A stretch of DNA of 64,000 nucleotides from Shewanella jiangmenensis (GCF_018596335.1 NZ_JAHEPS010000002.1:496001-560000); one strand, 5' to 3'; positions 55,761 through 63,812 are shown, numbered from the stretch's first letter. Notes: generated by a model not told the origin, from the sequence alone. Numbers and translations are program-made.

Positions 55761-57023
55761 ATGAAAAAAATCGCCGTCATTGGCTCAGGGATTTCCGGCC
55801 TCACCGCAGCGCATTTGCTGTCAAGTCGCCATGAGGTGACTGTATTTGAGGCAAATGACTACATAGGCGGCCACACCGCCACCGTGGATGTTGAGCTGGG
55901 TGGTAAAAGCTATGCCATAGACACCGGCTTTATCGTGTTCAACGACCGCACTTATCCTAATTTTTTGAAGCTGTTGTCCAGGCTCAATGTGAAGCCTATG
56001 CCTACTGAGATGAGTTTTTCGGTACATAATCAGGACAGCGGCCTTGAGTACAATGGCCACACGCTCGCCACGTTGTTCGCCCAGAGACGCAATCTGCTGC
56101 GCCCGGCGTTCTGGCGTTTTTTGGGTGAAATTGTCCGGTTTAACAAGCTTGGCAAAGCCTGCATCGAGTCAGGCAATTACCCTTGCCAGACCCTTGGTGA
56201 ATTTCTTGATAAAGAGGGCTTTTCGGCATTCTTTGCAAGGCACTATATCCTGCCGATGGGCGCTGCTATCTGGTCATCAAGCCTTAATGACATGGCGGCA
56301 TTTGAGCTTAAGTTCTTCCTGCGCTTTTTCCATAACCACGGCCTTTTGAATGTCAGCGACAGACCGCAGTGGTATGTGCTTAAAGGCGGCTCGCGCAGCT
56401 ACATCCCGGCGCTGATTGCCCCTTTCGCGCCGCGCCTCAGGCTGTCAACACCGGTCACAGCCATCAAACGCCATGCAAACGGTGTCGCCATCGAAGTTAA
56501 TGGCGAGGACTGGCATGACTTTGATGACGTGGTGCTCGCCTGTCACTCAGATCAGGCGCTTTCACTGCTTGCCGATGCAACAGATGCCGAGCGTGAGGTA
56601 CTTGGCGCGCTGCCATACCGGATGAACGATGTGGTGCTGCACACCGACACCCGCTTGCTGCCAAAGCGCCGTGCGGCCTGGGCGAGCTGGAACTACCGCC
56701 TTGATGAAGATAATCAGCGCCCCGCAGCCGTCACTTACCATATGAACACCCTGCAGCGGCTCTCGCCGGCTGCGCCGGACTTTATGGTGACCCTCAATCA
56801 AACCGAGGCCATCGCCAAAGACAAAATCCTGCGCCAGTTCCGTTACGCCCATCCGGTGTTTTCCGAAGCGGCCATGGCTGCCCAGGCGCGCCGCGCCGAC
56901 ATTTGCGGTAAGTCGCATACCCATTTTTCCGGGGCCTATTGGTACAACGGCTTTCATGAAGATGGGGTAAGAAGCGCGCTCGATGTGTGTCAGCGTTTTG
57001 GTTTATCGCTGGATAACCTATGA
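55761..57023 (+). CDS. FAD-dependent NAD(P)/amine-oxidase-like flavoprotein
   Basis: The 420-residue protein begins with the dinucleotide loop KIAVIGSGISGLTAAHLL and a second FAD motif NDYIGGHTATVDVELGG. It has FIVFNDRTYPNFLKLLSRL and a C-terminal ending FSGAYWYNGFHEDGVRSALD. It belongs to the amine-oxidase/phytoene-desaturase-like flavoproteins that occur with DUF1365 and cyclopropane-synthase genes; related proteins take part in modifying unsaturated fatty acids. Its stop overlaps the DUF1365 start (ATGA at 57020). Confidence 0.88.
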   Translation: MKKIAVIGSGISGLTAAHLLSSRHEVTVFEANDYIGGHTATVDVELGGKSYAIDTGFIVFNDRTYPNFLKLLSRLNVKPMPTEMSFSVHNQDSGLEYNGHTLATLFAQRRNLLRPAFWRFLGEIVRFNKLGKACIESGNYPCQTLGEFLDKEGFSAFFARHYILPMGAAIWSSSLNDMAAFELKFFLRFFHNHGLLNVSDRPQWYVLKGGSRSYIPALIAPFAPRLRLSTPVTAIKRHANGVAIEVNGEDWHDFDDVVLACHSDQALSLLADATDAEREVLGALPYRMNDVVLHTDTRLLPKRRAAWASWNYRLDEDNQRPAAVTYHMNTLQRLSPAAPDFMVTLNQTEAIAKDKILRQFRYAHPVFSEAAMAAQARRADICGKSHTHFSGAYWYNGFHEDGVRSALDVCQRFGLSLDNL

Positions 57024-57793
57024 AAAGCGGCATTTTTTTCGGTTACGTCAGTCATCAGCGCTTTGGCGATATTCGCCACAGCTTCAGTTATCCGATGGCG
57101 ATGATGATGCTTGATTTGGACCAGCTGCCGGCTCTTGGTCGCGTAAGTCGTCTGTTTGGCGTCAAAGCGTTCAGGCCGCTCAGCTTCAATCCCGCCGATT
57201 ACCTTAAATCGCAGGATAGCGCCAACCTAAGATGCGATGAAGCGGTTGCTGCGCTTAAGCAGCGGGTACTCGACAAAGCGGCAGCACTCGGTGCCAAGGG
57301 CGAGTTTGACAAGGTGCTGTTTGCCGGCCAAATCCGCCACTTTGGCTTTTACTTCAGCCCGGTAAATTTTTTCTTTTTGGGTGAAGGCGGCCAGCTGCGC
57401 TATTTGCTTGCCGAAGTCAGCAATACTCCCTGGAATGAGCGTCATTGCTATCTGGTTGATTTGGAAGCGGTACGTGAGCAGGGGCAGGTGAGCAATGACA
57501 AGGTTTTTCATGTATCGCCTTTTATGACGCTGGATATGAAATACCGCTGGCAGGTCGAGGCGAGCGACGAGCGCTTAAAGCTGGTGATTGCGAATCAGCA
57601 AGGCGCCGAGCAGCTTTTCAGGGCCTCCCTGAATCTTCGCGGCGAAGCGTTTGACAAGGCGGGGCTTAAGCGGCTGATGAAGCAATTTCCGCTGCTGACC
57701 CTTTATATTCTGTACGGCATTTATCGACAGGCACTGAGCCTGTATCGCAAAGGTGTAACTTTTGTGGCCCATCCCGGGCCGGTGGAGAGATAA
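57020..57793 (+). CDS. DUF1365 family protein
   Basis: The 257 residues match DUF1365: SGIFFGYVSHQRFGD at the N-terminus, FSYPMAMMMLDLD, ADYLKS, and the central VLFAGQIRHFGFYFSPVNFFF and EVSNTPWNERHCYLVD stretches, then VSPFMTLDMKYRW. The family is linked by gene neighbourhood to fatty-acid and cyclopropane modification, with unknown chemistry. It is coupled upstream by a 4-base overlap to the flavoprotein, and the next gene starts one base after its stop. Confidence 0.88.
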   Translation: MKSGIFFGYVSHQRFGDIRHSFSYPMAMMMLDLDQLPALGRVSRLFGVKAFRPLSFNPADYLKSQDSANLRCDEAVAALKQRVLDKAAALGAKGEFDKVLFAGQIRHFGFYFSPVNFFFLGEGGQLRYLLAEVSNTPWNERHCYLVDLEAVREQGQVSNDKVFHVSPFMTLDMKYRWQVEASDERLKLVIANQQGAEQLFRASLNLRGEAFDKAGLKRLMKQFPLLTLYILYGIYRQALSLYRKGVTFVAHPGPVER

Positions 57794-57794
57794 C

Positions 57795-59039
57795 ATGGAC
57801 AATACCGCAGTTGCCGGCAAGGCCACTTCATCGACACTGGAATCTTTGGCGCAAAAGGTGCTGTTGAAAGCACTGGATGGGCTGTCAGTGGGCGGGCTTA
57901 GATTAATCTATGACGGCGAAACCCGGGTGTTTGGCAGTCATCAGGGGCCGCAGGCTGTGATCCAGGTGAAATCAGCGCGATTTTTCCGTGAGGTCTTGCT
58001 CTCTGGCTCCATTGGTGCGGGCGAATCTTACATCGATGGCCATTGGGACAGCCCGGATCTTACTGAAGTGGTGCGGCTTTTTGCGGCCAACCTGCCGCTG
58101 CTTGAGCGGCTCGAAAAGCGCTTTGCCTTCGCCTCGGCCATCAGTAACCGTATCAAGCATTTGCTGAGCCGCAACAGCCTTGAGGGTTCAAAGCGCAATA
58201 TCCTCGCCCATTACGATTTGGGCAACGCGCTGTACGAATGTTTTCTGGATAAGTCGATGCTGTACTCATCGGCCATCTATCCGGATGTTAACGCCAGCCT
58301 TGAAGCCGCGCAGCTGCATAAGCTTGATACCATCTGTCAGCGGCTCGATTTACAGCCCGGTATGACACTGCTGGAAATTGGTACCGGTTGGGGTGCGCTT
58401 GCCATCCATGCGGCGCGTCATTATGGGGTGACAGTGACAACCACCACTATTTCGGATGCGCAGCACGATTATGCCAAAAAGCGCATTGAGGATGCCGGGC
58501 TTTCTGGCAGCATCACTTTGCTTAAAAAGGATTACCGCCTGCTTGAAGGCAAGTTCGATCGTCTGGTGTCCATCGAGATGATTGAAGCCGTGGGTCATGA
58601 GTATCTGCCGGGCTTCTTCAGTAAGCTGCAAAGTTTACTTAAAGACGACGGGCTGCTGCTTATTCAGGCCATCACCATTGCCGACCAAAGGTACGAGAGC
58701 TACCGAAAAGGCTGTGATTTTATTCAGAAATACATCTTCCCCGGTGGCTGTCTGCCGTCGGTCAGCCGCATGGCAAACCTGATTAGCGAGCGCACCGACT
58801 TAGTTATCAGCTCCCTGGATGACATAGGCGAAGACTATGCCCGCACCCTGCGCCACTGGCATGAAAATGTCGACCGCGAGCTGCCGCAAATTCGCGCACT
58901 TGGCTACGACGAGCGCTTTATCAGGCTGTGGAAGTTTTATCTCAGTTACTGTGAAGGCGGTTTCTGGGAGCGCGCCACCAGTGCTGTGCATTTGGTGGCG
59001 GCCCGCCCCGGTTGGCGCTCGCAAACGGCGCGCAGCTGA
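57795..59039 (+). CDS. cfa: Cyclopropane-fatty-acyl-phospholipid synthase-type methyltransferase
   Basis: The 414-residue protein is a SAM-dependent CFA synthase. It carries the SAM loop GMTLLEIGTGWGALAIHAA, CFLDKSMLYSSAIYPD, the active-site helix SIEMIEAVGHEYLPGFF, and FIQKYIFPGGCLPS. CFA synthases add a methylene across unsaturated acyl chains of phospholipids. Here, next to the DUF1365 and flavoprotein genes, it may work on an altered substrate, which is inference. The ATG at 57795 lies one base after the DUF1365 stop (57793). Confidence 0.9.
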   Translation: MDNTAVAGKATSSTLESLAQKVLLKALDGLSVGGLRLIYDGETRVFGSHQGPQAVIQVKSARFFREVLLSGSIGAGESYIDGHWDSPDLTEVVRLFAANLPLLERLEKRFAFASAISNRIKHLLSRNSLEGSKRNILAHYDLGNALYECFLDKSMLYSSAIYPDVNASLEAAQLHKLDTICQRLDLQPGMTLLEIGTGWGALAIHAARHYGVTVTTTTISDAQHDYAKKRIEDAGLSGSITLLKKDYRLLEGKFDRLVSIEMIEAVGHEYLPGFFSKLQSLLKDDGLLLIQAITIADQRYESYRKGCDFIQKYIFPGGCLPSVSRMANLISERTDLVISSLDDIGEDYARTLRHWHENVDRELPQIRALGYDERFIRLWKFYLSYCEGGFWERATSAVHLVAARPGWRSQTARS

Positions 59040-59171
59040 GGGTTGGGTCATATATTCAAAGCCTGCCCAAAGGCAAATGTAACGGCTTGTGCAAGCAGTA
59101 AAAGTAAAGGGTTAAAAGTAAGGCGCTGAAATCATAGGGCGCAAAGCAAAGTCTGAAGGAGGGCATAGAGC

Positions 59172-59687
59172 ATGATGGGCAAAACCAGCTTTTTGCTTGC
59201 CAGCGCGGTGATTTATACCGCCGCATGGTGGCTTGCCGTGCTCTATGGCAAACAAAGCTTGCTGTGGCTGTCGCTGCTGCTGGTGGCGCACTTTGTGTTA
59301 AGTCCGAGTCGATTAAGGGATTTCCAGCTTATGCCGCTCGCGCTTGTCGGCATGACCATGGACACCTTGCTGATGTATGCCGGTGTGCTGCACTTCGCCG
59401 CTACCCCTGTGTGGCTGATGTTGCTGTGGCTGCATTTTGTGCTCGCACTCGAGCACAGCCTTGCCTGGCTTGGGCGATTGCCGCTGTGGGCGCAGGTGTT
59501 TGCCGGGGTATCTGGCGGCGCAGGCAGTTACCTTGCGGGCGCTGAGCTTGGCGCGGTGAGCCTGCCACTTGGCAATCTAATGAGCTTCTTGCTGCTGTCT
59601 TGCCTCTGGGGGGCCCTGATTCCGGGTTACTTTTTGCTTCGCCGGCGCATCGCTGGCAACGAGGAGCTTCCATGGCCAAAAAACTGA
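59172..59687 (+). CDS. DUF2878 family membrane protein
   Basis: The 171-residue product has four or five hydrophobic segments (FLLASAVIYTAAWWLAVLYG, LLLVAHFVLSPSRL, MDTLLMYAGVLHF, LPLGNLMSFLLLSCLWGALIPG). The pattern and length fit DUF2878, a membrane family of unknown function. It may be a carrier or enzyme of membrane lipids, by neighbourhood only. It starts 132 bases after the cyclopropane synthase, with a second ATG one codon later; its last 16 bases overlap the next gene. Confidence 0.8.
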   Translation: MMGKTSFLLASAVIYTAAWWLAVLYGKQSLLWLSLLLVAHFVLSPSRLRDFQLMPLALVGMTMDTLLMYAGVLHFAATPVWLMLLWLHFVLALEHSLAWLGRLPLWAQVFAGVSGGAGSYLAGAELGAVSLPLGNLMSFLLLSCLWGALIPGYFLLRRRIAGNEELPWPKN

Positions 59688-60232
59688 TTGCGGCGCGCAC
59701 AGGTTCAATCTTGTCTTCGCTTACTATTGCTTTGGCGCTTTTACTGTCAGCGTGCCTGATTACGCCGCGAGCCTTTGCCGCGCCGCTTGATGGCCTGAGC
59801 CGGATTGGCAAGGGCAAGATGGACTGGCTCTGGCTTGAGCTGTATCAGGCGAGCCTGTATTCCGCCGATGGCCGCTATGAGGCCGGACGCTTTCCACTCG
59901 CGCTCGAAATCCGTTACTCGCGGGATATCAAGGCGTCGGATCTCCTTGATGCCACCGAGGGCGAGTGGCAAAAGCAGGGGCTGGCGCAGGCCGACATCAA
60001 GCGGCATCTGGCGCTGCTTAAGTCAGTGTGGGTTAACGTAAAAACCGGAGACACCCTGCTGCTGGTGGCAACTAACAGCAATCAGGGCGAGTTTTTCCAT
60101 AACGGCCAATCACTTGGTGTGGTTGAGCAGGCAGACATCATGCAGGCCTTTTTGGGCATTTGGCTGAGAAGTGATACCAGCGAGCCCACACTGAGGGCGC
60201 AGCTTTTGGGAGAAGCATCATGCGATTGTTAA
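59672..60232 (+). CDS. Chalcone isomerase-like exported protein
   Basis: The 186-residue product has an N-terminal signal or membrane anchor (SSLTIALALLLSACLITPRAF, with a cysteine in a lipobox-like LLSAC). A domain follows that resembles the chalcone-isomerase-like family: IGKGKMDWLWLELYQASLYS, FPLALEIRYSRDIKASDL, HLALLKSVWVNVKTGDTLLLV and a GEFFHNGQSLGVVEQADIMQAFLGIWL-like end. Such bacterial proteins bind lipids rather than flavonoids. It overlaps the genes on both sides, so it is translationally linked. Confidence 0.82.
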   Translation: MAKKLIAARTGSILSSLTIALALLLSACLITPRAFAAPLDGLSRIGKGKMDWLWLELYQASLYSADGRYEAGRFPLALEIRYSRDIKASDLLDATEGEWQKQGLAQADIKRHLALLKSVWVNVKTGDTLLLVATNSNQGEFFHNGQSLGVVEQADIMQAFLGIWLRSDTSEPTLRAQLLGEASCDC

Positions 60233-60744
60233 TGCTGCTGTTTACGGCTGCGCTGCTTTGGGGCTGCAGCACAGATATCGAGGATTACCGCGCTACAGCC
60301 GGCGGCTTTAAGCTCGAGCAGTTTTTTGTCGGCAAGCTTGATGCCCATGGCATGGTGCAGGACATGAGCGGTAAGGTCACCCGCCGCTTTGTGGTGACTA
60401 TGCAAGGGCGGCTTGAAGGGCAAACCATTATTCTTGAAGAAGACTTTGTATTTGATGACGGCGAAAAGCAACGTCGGGTATGGCAGCTGGAGCCTAAAGA
60501 AAATGGCCGCTGGCTTGGCCGCGCCGACGATATTTTAGGTGTCGCCGAGGGGCAGCTCGAAGGCTTTGCCCTGCGCTGGCGCTACGATATGCGTCTTAAG
60601 GTCGATGGCAGCGAGGTCGATGTAGCCTTTGACGACTGGCTTTATCTGATTGATGAAAACACCCTGCTTAACAAGAGTGATATCAATAAGTTTGGCATCA
60701 CCGTTGGTCAGGTGACTCTGGTTATCCGCAGGCTCAGAGATTAA
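60220..60744 (+). CDS. DUF3833 family lipoprotein
   Basis: The 174 residues start with a signal and lipobox (LLWGCSTD, cysteine at residue 16). The DUF3833 core follows: GGFKLEQFFVGKLDAHGMVQD, VTRRFVVTMQGRLEGQTIILEEDF and LRWRYDMRLKVDGSEVDVAFDDWLYLID. These are envelope proteins of unknown function usually found in the same cluster. It begins 13 bases before the previous gene ends and is the last gene of the set. Confidence 0.88.
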   Translation: MRLLMLLFTAALLWGCSTDIEDYRATAGGFKLEQFFVGKLDAHGMVQDMSGKVTRRFVVTMQGRLEGQTIILEEDFVFDDGEKQRRVWQLEPKENGRWLGRADDILGVAEGQLEGFALRWRYDMRLKVDGSEVDVAFDDWLYLIDENTLLNKSDINKFGITVGQVTLVIRRLRD

Positions 60745-60809
60745 GGCTTATCAGGTAATTTGTTGTTCAGTTTTTCCGGCATCACAGGCGTTGCTGTTCA
60801 TTGTTGTTA

Positions 60810-60837
60810 GGTGATTGTTGATAGGTGATAGTTGATT
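60810..60837. repeat. 14-bp tandem repeat x 2
   Basis: Two units, GGTGATTGTTGATA and GGTGATAGTTGATT, sit between the convergent ends of the DUF3833 gene and the minus-strand DGSGN-repeat gene. Confidence 0.7.
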
Positions 60838-60900
60838 GTTAAGTGGGTGGGCTGAAACGGTCAGGGCAAGCCCCGAGCCGTTTCAGCGCCGGGAAGGCGG

Positions 60901-61641
60901 TTACTGCAGGTTTTGCTTACGGTCAGTGCTGCTGAGAATATTGCTGGTGCGGACGTTGCCTGAGCCTGCATCGTGGATAACGAGCTCTGCGGCACCATTT
61001 ACTTCGATATTGCCTGAGCCGTCGGTCAGTTCAACTTTACCGCCGGCGTTGGTAATGCGGATGTTGCCGGAGCCATCCTGAATTTGCATATCGCCTTTGG
61101 CATCGCTCACTTCCAGATCCCCCGAGCCGTCGGTGATATTCAGTTTTCCTTCGATGTTGGCAACGCTCAGATTACCCGAACCATCATCGATACTGACCTT
61201 CATGCCGCCATCGAGGCTCAGATTTCCTGAACCATCCTTGATCAGAACATCGCTTTTCAGACCGCGAATATCGATATTGCCTGAGCCATCGACCAGCTCC
61301 AGTGCCAGGGTGGTGGGCATTGTCAGGGTTACATGGATCATCGGTGATTTGCCAAAGCTTGATGCCGTGTCTTCAAAGCGGGCGATAAGCACAGCGCTGT
61401 CGCCCTGACGCTCGAGGCTGAGTTCAGGTTTGTGATTTTCAGCGTTAACAAGCTCTGCTTCAACTTTGATTTCACTCAGGTTATCGCTTGCTACCAAGGT
61501 AAATTCACCGGCGCCGACAGTGGCATTCAGACTGCTGATCCCGCTTACCGGCAGCGACAATTCCTGCTTGTTTTCCAGGGCGTTGGCGAGGTTTGATGAC
61601 AGGGCCAGTGAGATAGAGAGCAGGGATGAGGCAAGCTTCAT
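60901..61641 (-). CDS. Secreted protein with DGSGN beta-repeats
   Basis: The 246-residue product has a signal peptide (cleavage near LANALEN) and resembles the DUF2807/DUF4097 type of putative beta-solenoid. From about residue 115 on, a DGSGN or DGSGD motif recurs about every 17 to 18 residues, seven times (LVDGSGNIDIRG, LIKDGSGNLSLDG, SIDDGSGNLSVAN, NITDGSGDLEVSD, QIQDGSGNIRITN, ELTDGSGNIEVNG, then DAGSGNVRTS). This period fits a stacked beta-helix turn. It has no known role. It is convergent with the DUF3833 gene, and its upstream region holds the repeat array at 61770. Confidence 0.85.
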   Translation of the reverse strand: MKLASSLLSISLALSSNLANALENKQELSLPVSGISSLNATVGAGEFTLVASDNLSEIKVEAELVNAENHKPELSLERQGDSAVLIARFEDTASSFGKSPMIHVTLTMPTTLALELVDGSGNIDIRGLKSDVLIKDGSGNLSLDGGMKVSIDDGSGNLSVANIEGKLNITDGSGDLEVSDAKGDMQIQDGSGNIRITNAGGKVELTDGSGNIEVNGAAELVIHDAGSGNVRTSNILSSTDRKQNLQ

Positions 61642-61769
61642 GATGAATTCCTTTTGTTGGCTTACTTAACTGATCTGGTTTGTAACTGTATTAGAAGCTT
61701 GTTTGCAGCTTGCGTGCCAAGATTTAACATATTGAAAATGTTGGTTAATGTGTTTTAGTGATTTTGCTT

Positions 61770-61830
61770 GTGTCCGCTTTTGAAACACAAAGTGGCGAAA
61801 TTGACCGTTTTGTGTTTCAAAACCGGACAC
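61770..61830. repeat. 22-bp-arm inverted repeat
   Basis: The arms 61770-61791 and 61809-61830 are complementary except for one position, with a 17-base loop. Each arm contains GTGTCCG and TTTTGAAACACAAA (or complements). The long arms could form a cruciform or RNA hairpin, but no T-run follows either arm. Confidence 0.9.
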
Positions 61831-61840
61831 TCAGCCATCC

Positions 61841-61945
61841 AAGACTGTCCGCGCTTATTTATCGAAACTGTCCGTTTTATTCATTGAAACTGTCCGGCTT
61901 ATTCACGAAATTGTCGGAGCTCTGGCAAAGTGTCCGCTTGTCCTT
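61841..61945. repeat. Tandem repeat, about 22 bp x 5, sharing a TGTCCG core
   Basis: After the inverted repeat, units of 21 to 23 bases run from 61841 to about 61945. Each begins near GAAACTGTCCG (copies at 61841, 61864, 61886, 61907 and 61928, the last two diverged). The same TGTCCG word occurs in the inverted-repeat arms. The gene-free region is 61642-62370; the rest of it also holds short repeats at 62097-62124 and 62217-62248. Confidence 0.8.
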
Positions 61946-62096
61946 GGTGAGGCCTTTAAGCCGATGGGCAGGTAGATATTCAAAGTGGGCATTCAGCGGC
62001 GAAGCACTTAACTGCGAGCATGCTGAGCACGCTTAGTTGCTTTGAGCTTGCTGTTATTACTGCATGAGCTTACCGGAATGCGCGCACCGGAGTGAA

Positions 62097-62124
62097 CACA
62101 GCTGGATGAGCACAGCTGGATGAG
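62097..62124. repeat. Perfect 14-bp tandem repeat x 2
   Basis: CACAGCTGGATGAG occurs twice in a row upstream of the FKBP gene. Confidence 0.85.
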
Positions 62125-62216
62125 CACCGTGTGTGATTGTGCTATTATCCGCCGCCATTGGTTACATACACTTTAGCTGTACCAACCCTTGGTGTCTTTA
62201 TAGCCTGGCGTCGCCA

Positions 62217-62248
62217 CAGCTTGCCTTTGCAACAGCTTGGCTTTGCAA
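62217..62248. repeat. 16-bp tandem repeat x 2
   Basis: CAGCTTGCCTTTGCAA is followed by CAGCTTGGCTTTGCAA, a one-base difference, between the 14-bp pair and the FKBP start. Confidence 0.85.
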
Positions 62249-62370
62249 CTAGAGCTAGGCGAGTGCTTAAGCAGAGCCTTGTAAGGGCTTAACCAGTGCC
62301 TTTACGGGCTAAACCGTGGCACCTCGCTGGCGCTGCTGGTGGCGGAATGATTTAAAACAGGAAATCCATT

Positions 62371-62709
62371 ATGTCTGAACTCAAAATTGACGACCTTATC
62401 ATCGGCGATGGTAAAGAGGCGGTCAAAGGCGCACTTATTACCACTCAATACCGCGGCTGGCTTGCCGATGGCACTGAGTTTGATTCGTCCTACGTCAAGG
62501 GGCGCGCGTTTCAATGTGTGATTGGCACAGGTCGGGTGATCAAGGGTTGGGATCAGGGCATTGTCGGTATGAAAGTCGGCGGAAAACGCCGCTTGCAGGT
62601 GCCAGCTCATCTTGGCTACGGTGAGCGCCAGATTGGCAATATGATCCCGCCCAATTCTGATCTGTTGTTTGAAATTGAACTGCTGGAAGTGCTGACACGC
62701 GACGACTAG
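62371..62709 (+). CDS. FKBP-type peptidyl-prolyl cis-trans isomerase
   Basis: The 112-residue protein is a compact single FKBP domain: LADGTEFDSSYVKGRAFQ, IGTGRVIKGWDQGIVGMKVGGKRRLQVP, and GYGERQIGNMIPPNSDLLFEIELL. It has no signal peptide, so it should be cytosolic, and lacks the extra domains of FkpA or SlyD. It would speed proline isomerisation in protein folding. The ATG at 62371 follows AAACAGGAAA. Confidence 0.93.
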   Translation: MSELKIDDLIIGDGKEAVKGALITTQYRGWLADGTEFDSSYVKGRAFQCVIGTGRVIKGWDQGIVGMKVGGKRRLQVPAHLGYGERQIGNMIPPNSDLLFEIELLEVLTRDD

Positions 62710-62858
62710 CCGCTTCTACTCTGGCGGCAGCATAAGCTGAGGCAGCGGGTCCGCCGGTCAAAGATTAAACTTCTTTCATCATTGCGCTAAGCATTGCAAG
62801 GTACGAAGCACTTCCTCTAGCATGACAGATGTGACTCAGAATTGATCAGGATCACAGA

Positions 62859-63182
62859 ATGTTGATGAGGCAATGTGTTGTTTGGTTGTTTGCGCTGGCC
62901 ATCTTGCTCGGGATCCCCGCTGCAGGCGCGCGTGCCGACTTTGCCCATGGTCCGGCGCTGCTGGACAGCCATCACAGCGTCAGCCTGCTGCCATTCTCTG
63001 AGCCGTCACTCCACTCGCTGCGTCCGCAGCCCGATAATGATGTTTTACCGCCGCCCAAGGCGCCCAAGCTCACAGCCCTTTACTCGGTAACCACGCTTCA
63101 GTTTGGCGATGCCATTCCCCGTGCGCCGTTGAGTCTTTGCCGTGATTTTCCGTCCGGTCAATCTCCACCTTTGTTTGGTTGA
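62859..63182 (+). CDS. Small secreted protein of unknown function
   Basis: The 107-residue product has a clear signal peptide (VVWLFALAILLGIPAAGARA). The mature part is short, histidine- and proline-rich (DSHHSVSLLPFSEPSLHSLRP, VLPPPKAPKL) and has one late cysteine. I do not recognise a family. The AGGA 8 bases before ATG 62859 supports the start. The next gene starts 42 bases after it and could be co-transcribed. Confidence 0.6.
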   Translation: MLMRQCVVWLFALAILLGIPAAGARADFAHGPALLDSHHSVSLLPFSEPSLHSLRPQPDNDVLPPPKAPKLTALYSVTTLQFGDAIPRAPLSLCRDFPSGQSPPLFG

Positions 63183-63224
63183 TTTTTTAAGTACAAATCA
63201 ATCCATTATCAAAGGAATAATTCT

Positions 63225-63812
63225 ATGAAAACTCTGCATCCTTTTTCGCTGGGCTCACTGCCGCTCTATGCCGCCCATGAGACTTTGACCGAGCAAAGCA
63301 GCGCTGTCGCTGCCATGCAGGCTGTTGCCGATCATCATTTATGTGCTTTGCCGGCCGAGATGTCGGTGGCCGACGGTCGTAAACGGCTGCTCTCTGCTCC
63401 CGGGATCATCTTTTTGGTGACAGGTGTGTCTGGCCGCTGGGTCGGGCTTGTCGGTGCCAATGAGCTGGCCGCGGACCGTATTTTGTCTATGGTGAGCAAG
63501 ACGGTAACGCCGTTTTCCCTGACCCTCGCCGATGTGATGTTGCCCCGTGAGCAATTGCAGGCTGTGACCTTAAACGAGCTGCAGTATGCGACTGTGCAGG
63601 ATGTGCGCCGAACTTTGAGCCAGTCGGGCGATAAGCTTCTTTTGGTGGTGGATGCCGATGACAGGCTGTGCGGCATTATCAGCGGTGATGAAATTGATGC
63701 GCGGATTAGCCAGCCGCCCAAGCCAAGGCCTCGCCCAGCGGCCGAGATAGTGCATCAGCTGCACGAGAGCCATAAACTGCACGAGAGCCATAAACTGGCA
63801 ATGAATCCCTGA
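63225..63812 (+). CDS. CBS-domain protein
   Basis: The 195 residues contain two CBS-like halves: LCALPAEMSVADGRKRLLSAPGIIFLV with LVGANELAADRIL, and LADVMLPREQLQAVTL with KLLLVVDADDRLCGIISGDEIDARI. CBS pairs usually bind adenine nucleotides as sensors. No catalytic domain is present. The last 25 residues contain an exact in-frame duplication (HESHKL twice) from an 18-bp repeat at 63759-63794. It may pair with the small secreted protein upstream by position only. Confidence 0.8.
   Translation: MKTLHPFSLGSLPLYAAHETLTEQSSAVAAMQAVADHHLCALPAEMSVADGRKRLLSAPGIIFLVTGVSGRWVGLVGANELAADRILSMVSKTVTPFSLTLADVMLPREQLQAVTLNELQYATVQDVRRTLSQSGDKLLLVVDADDRLCGIISGDEIDARISQPPKPRPRPAAEIVHQLHESHKLHESHKLAMNP
63759..63794 (+). 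repeat. Perfect 18-bp in-frame duplication
   Basis: CTGCACGAGAGCCATAAA occurs twice in a row near the end of the CBS-domain gene and adds six residues without changing frame. Confidence 0.95.
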
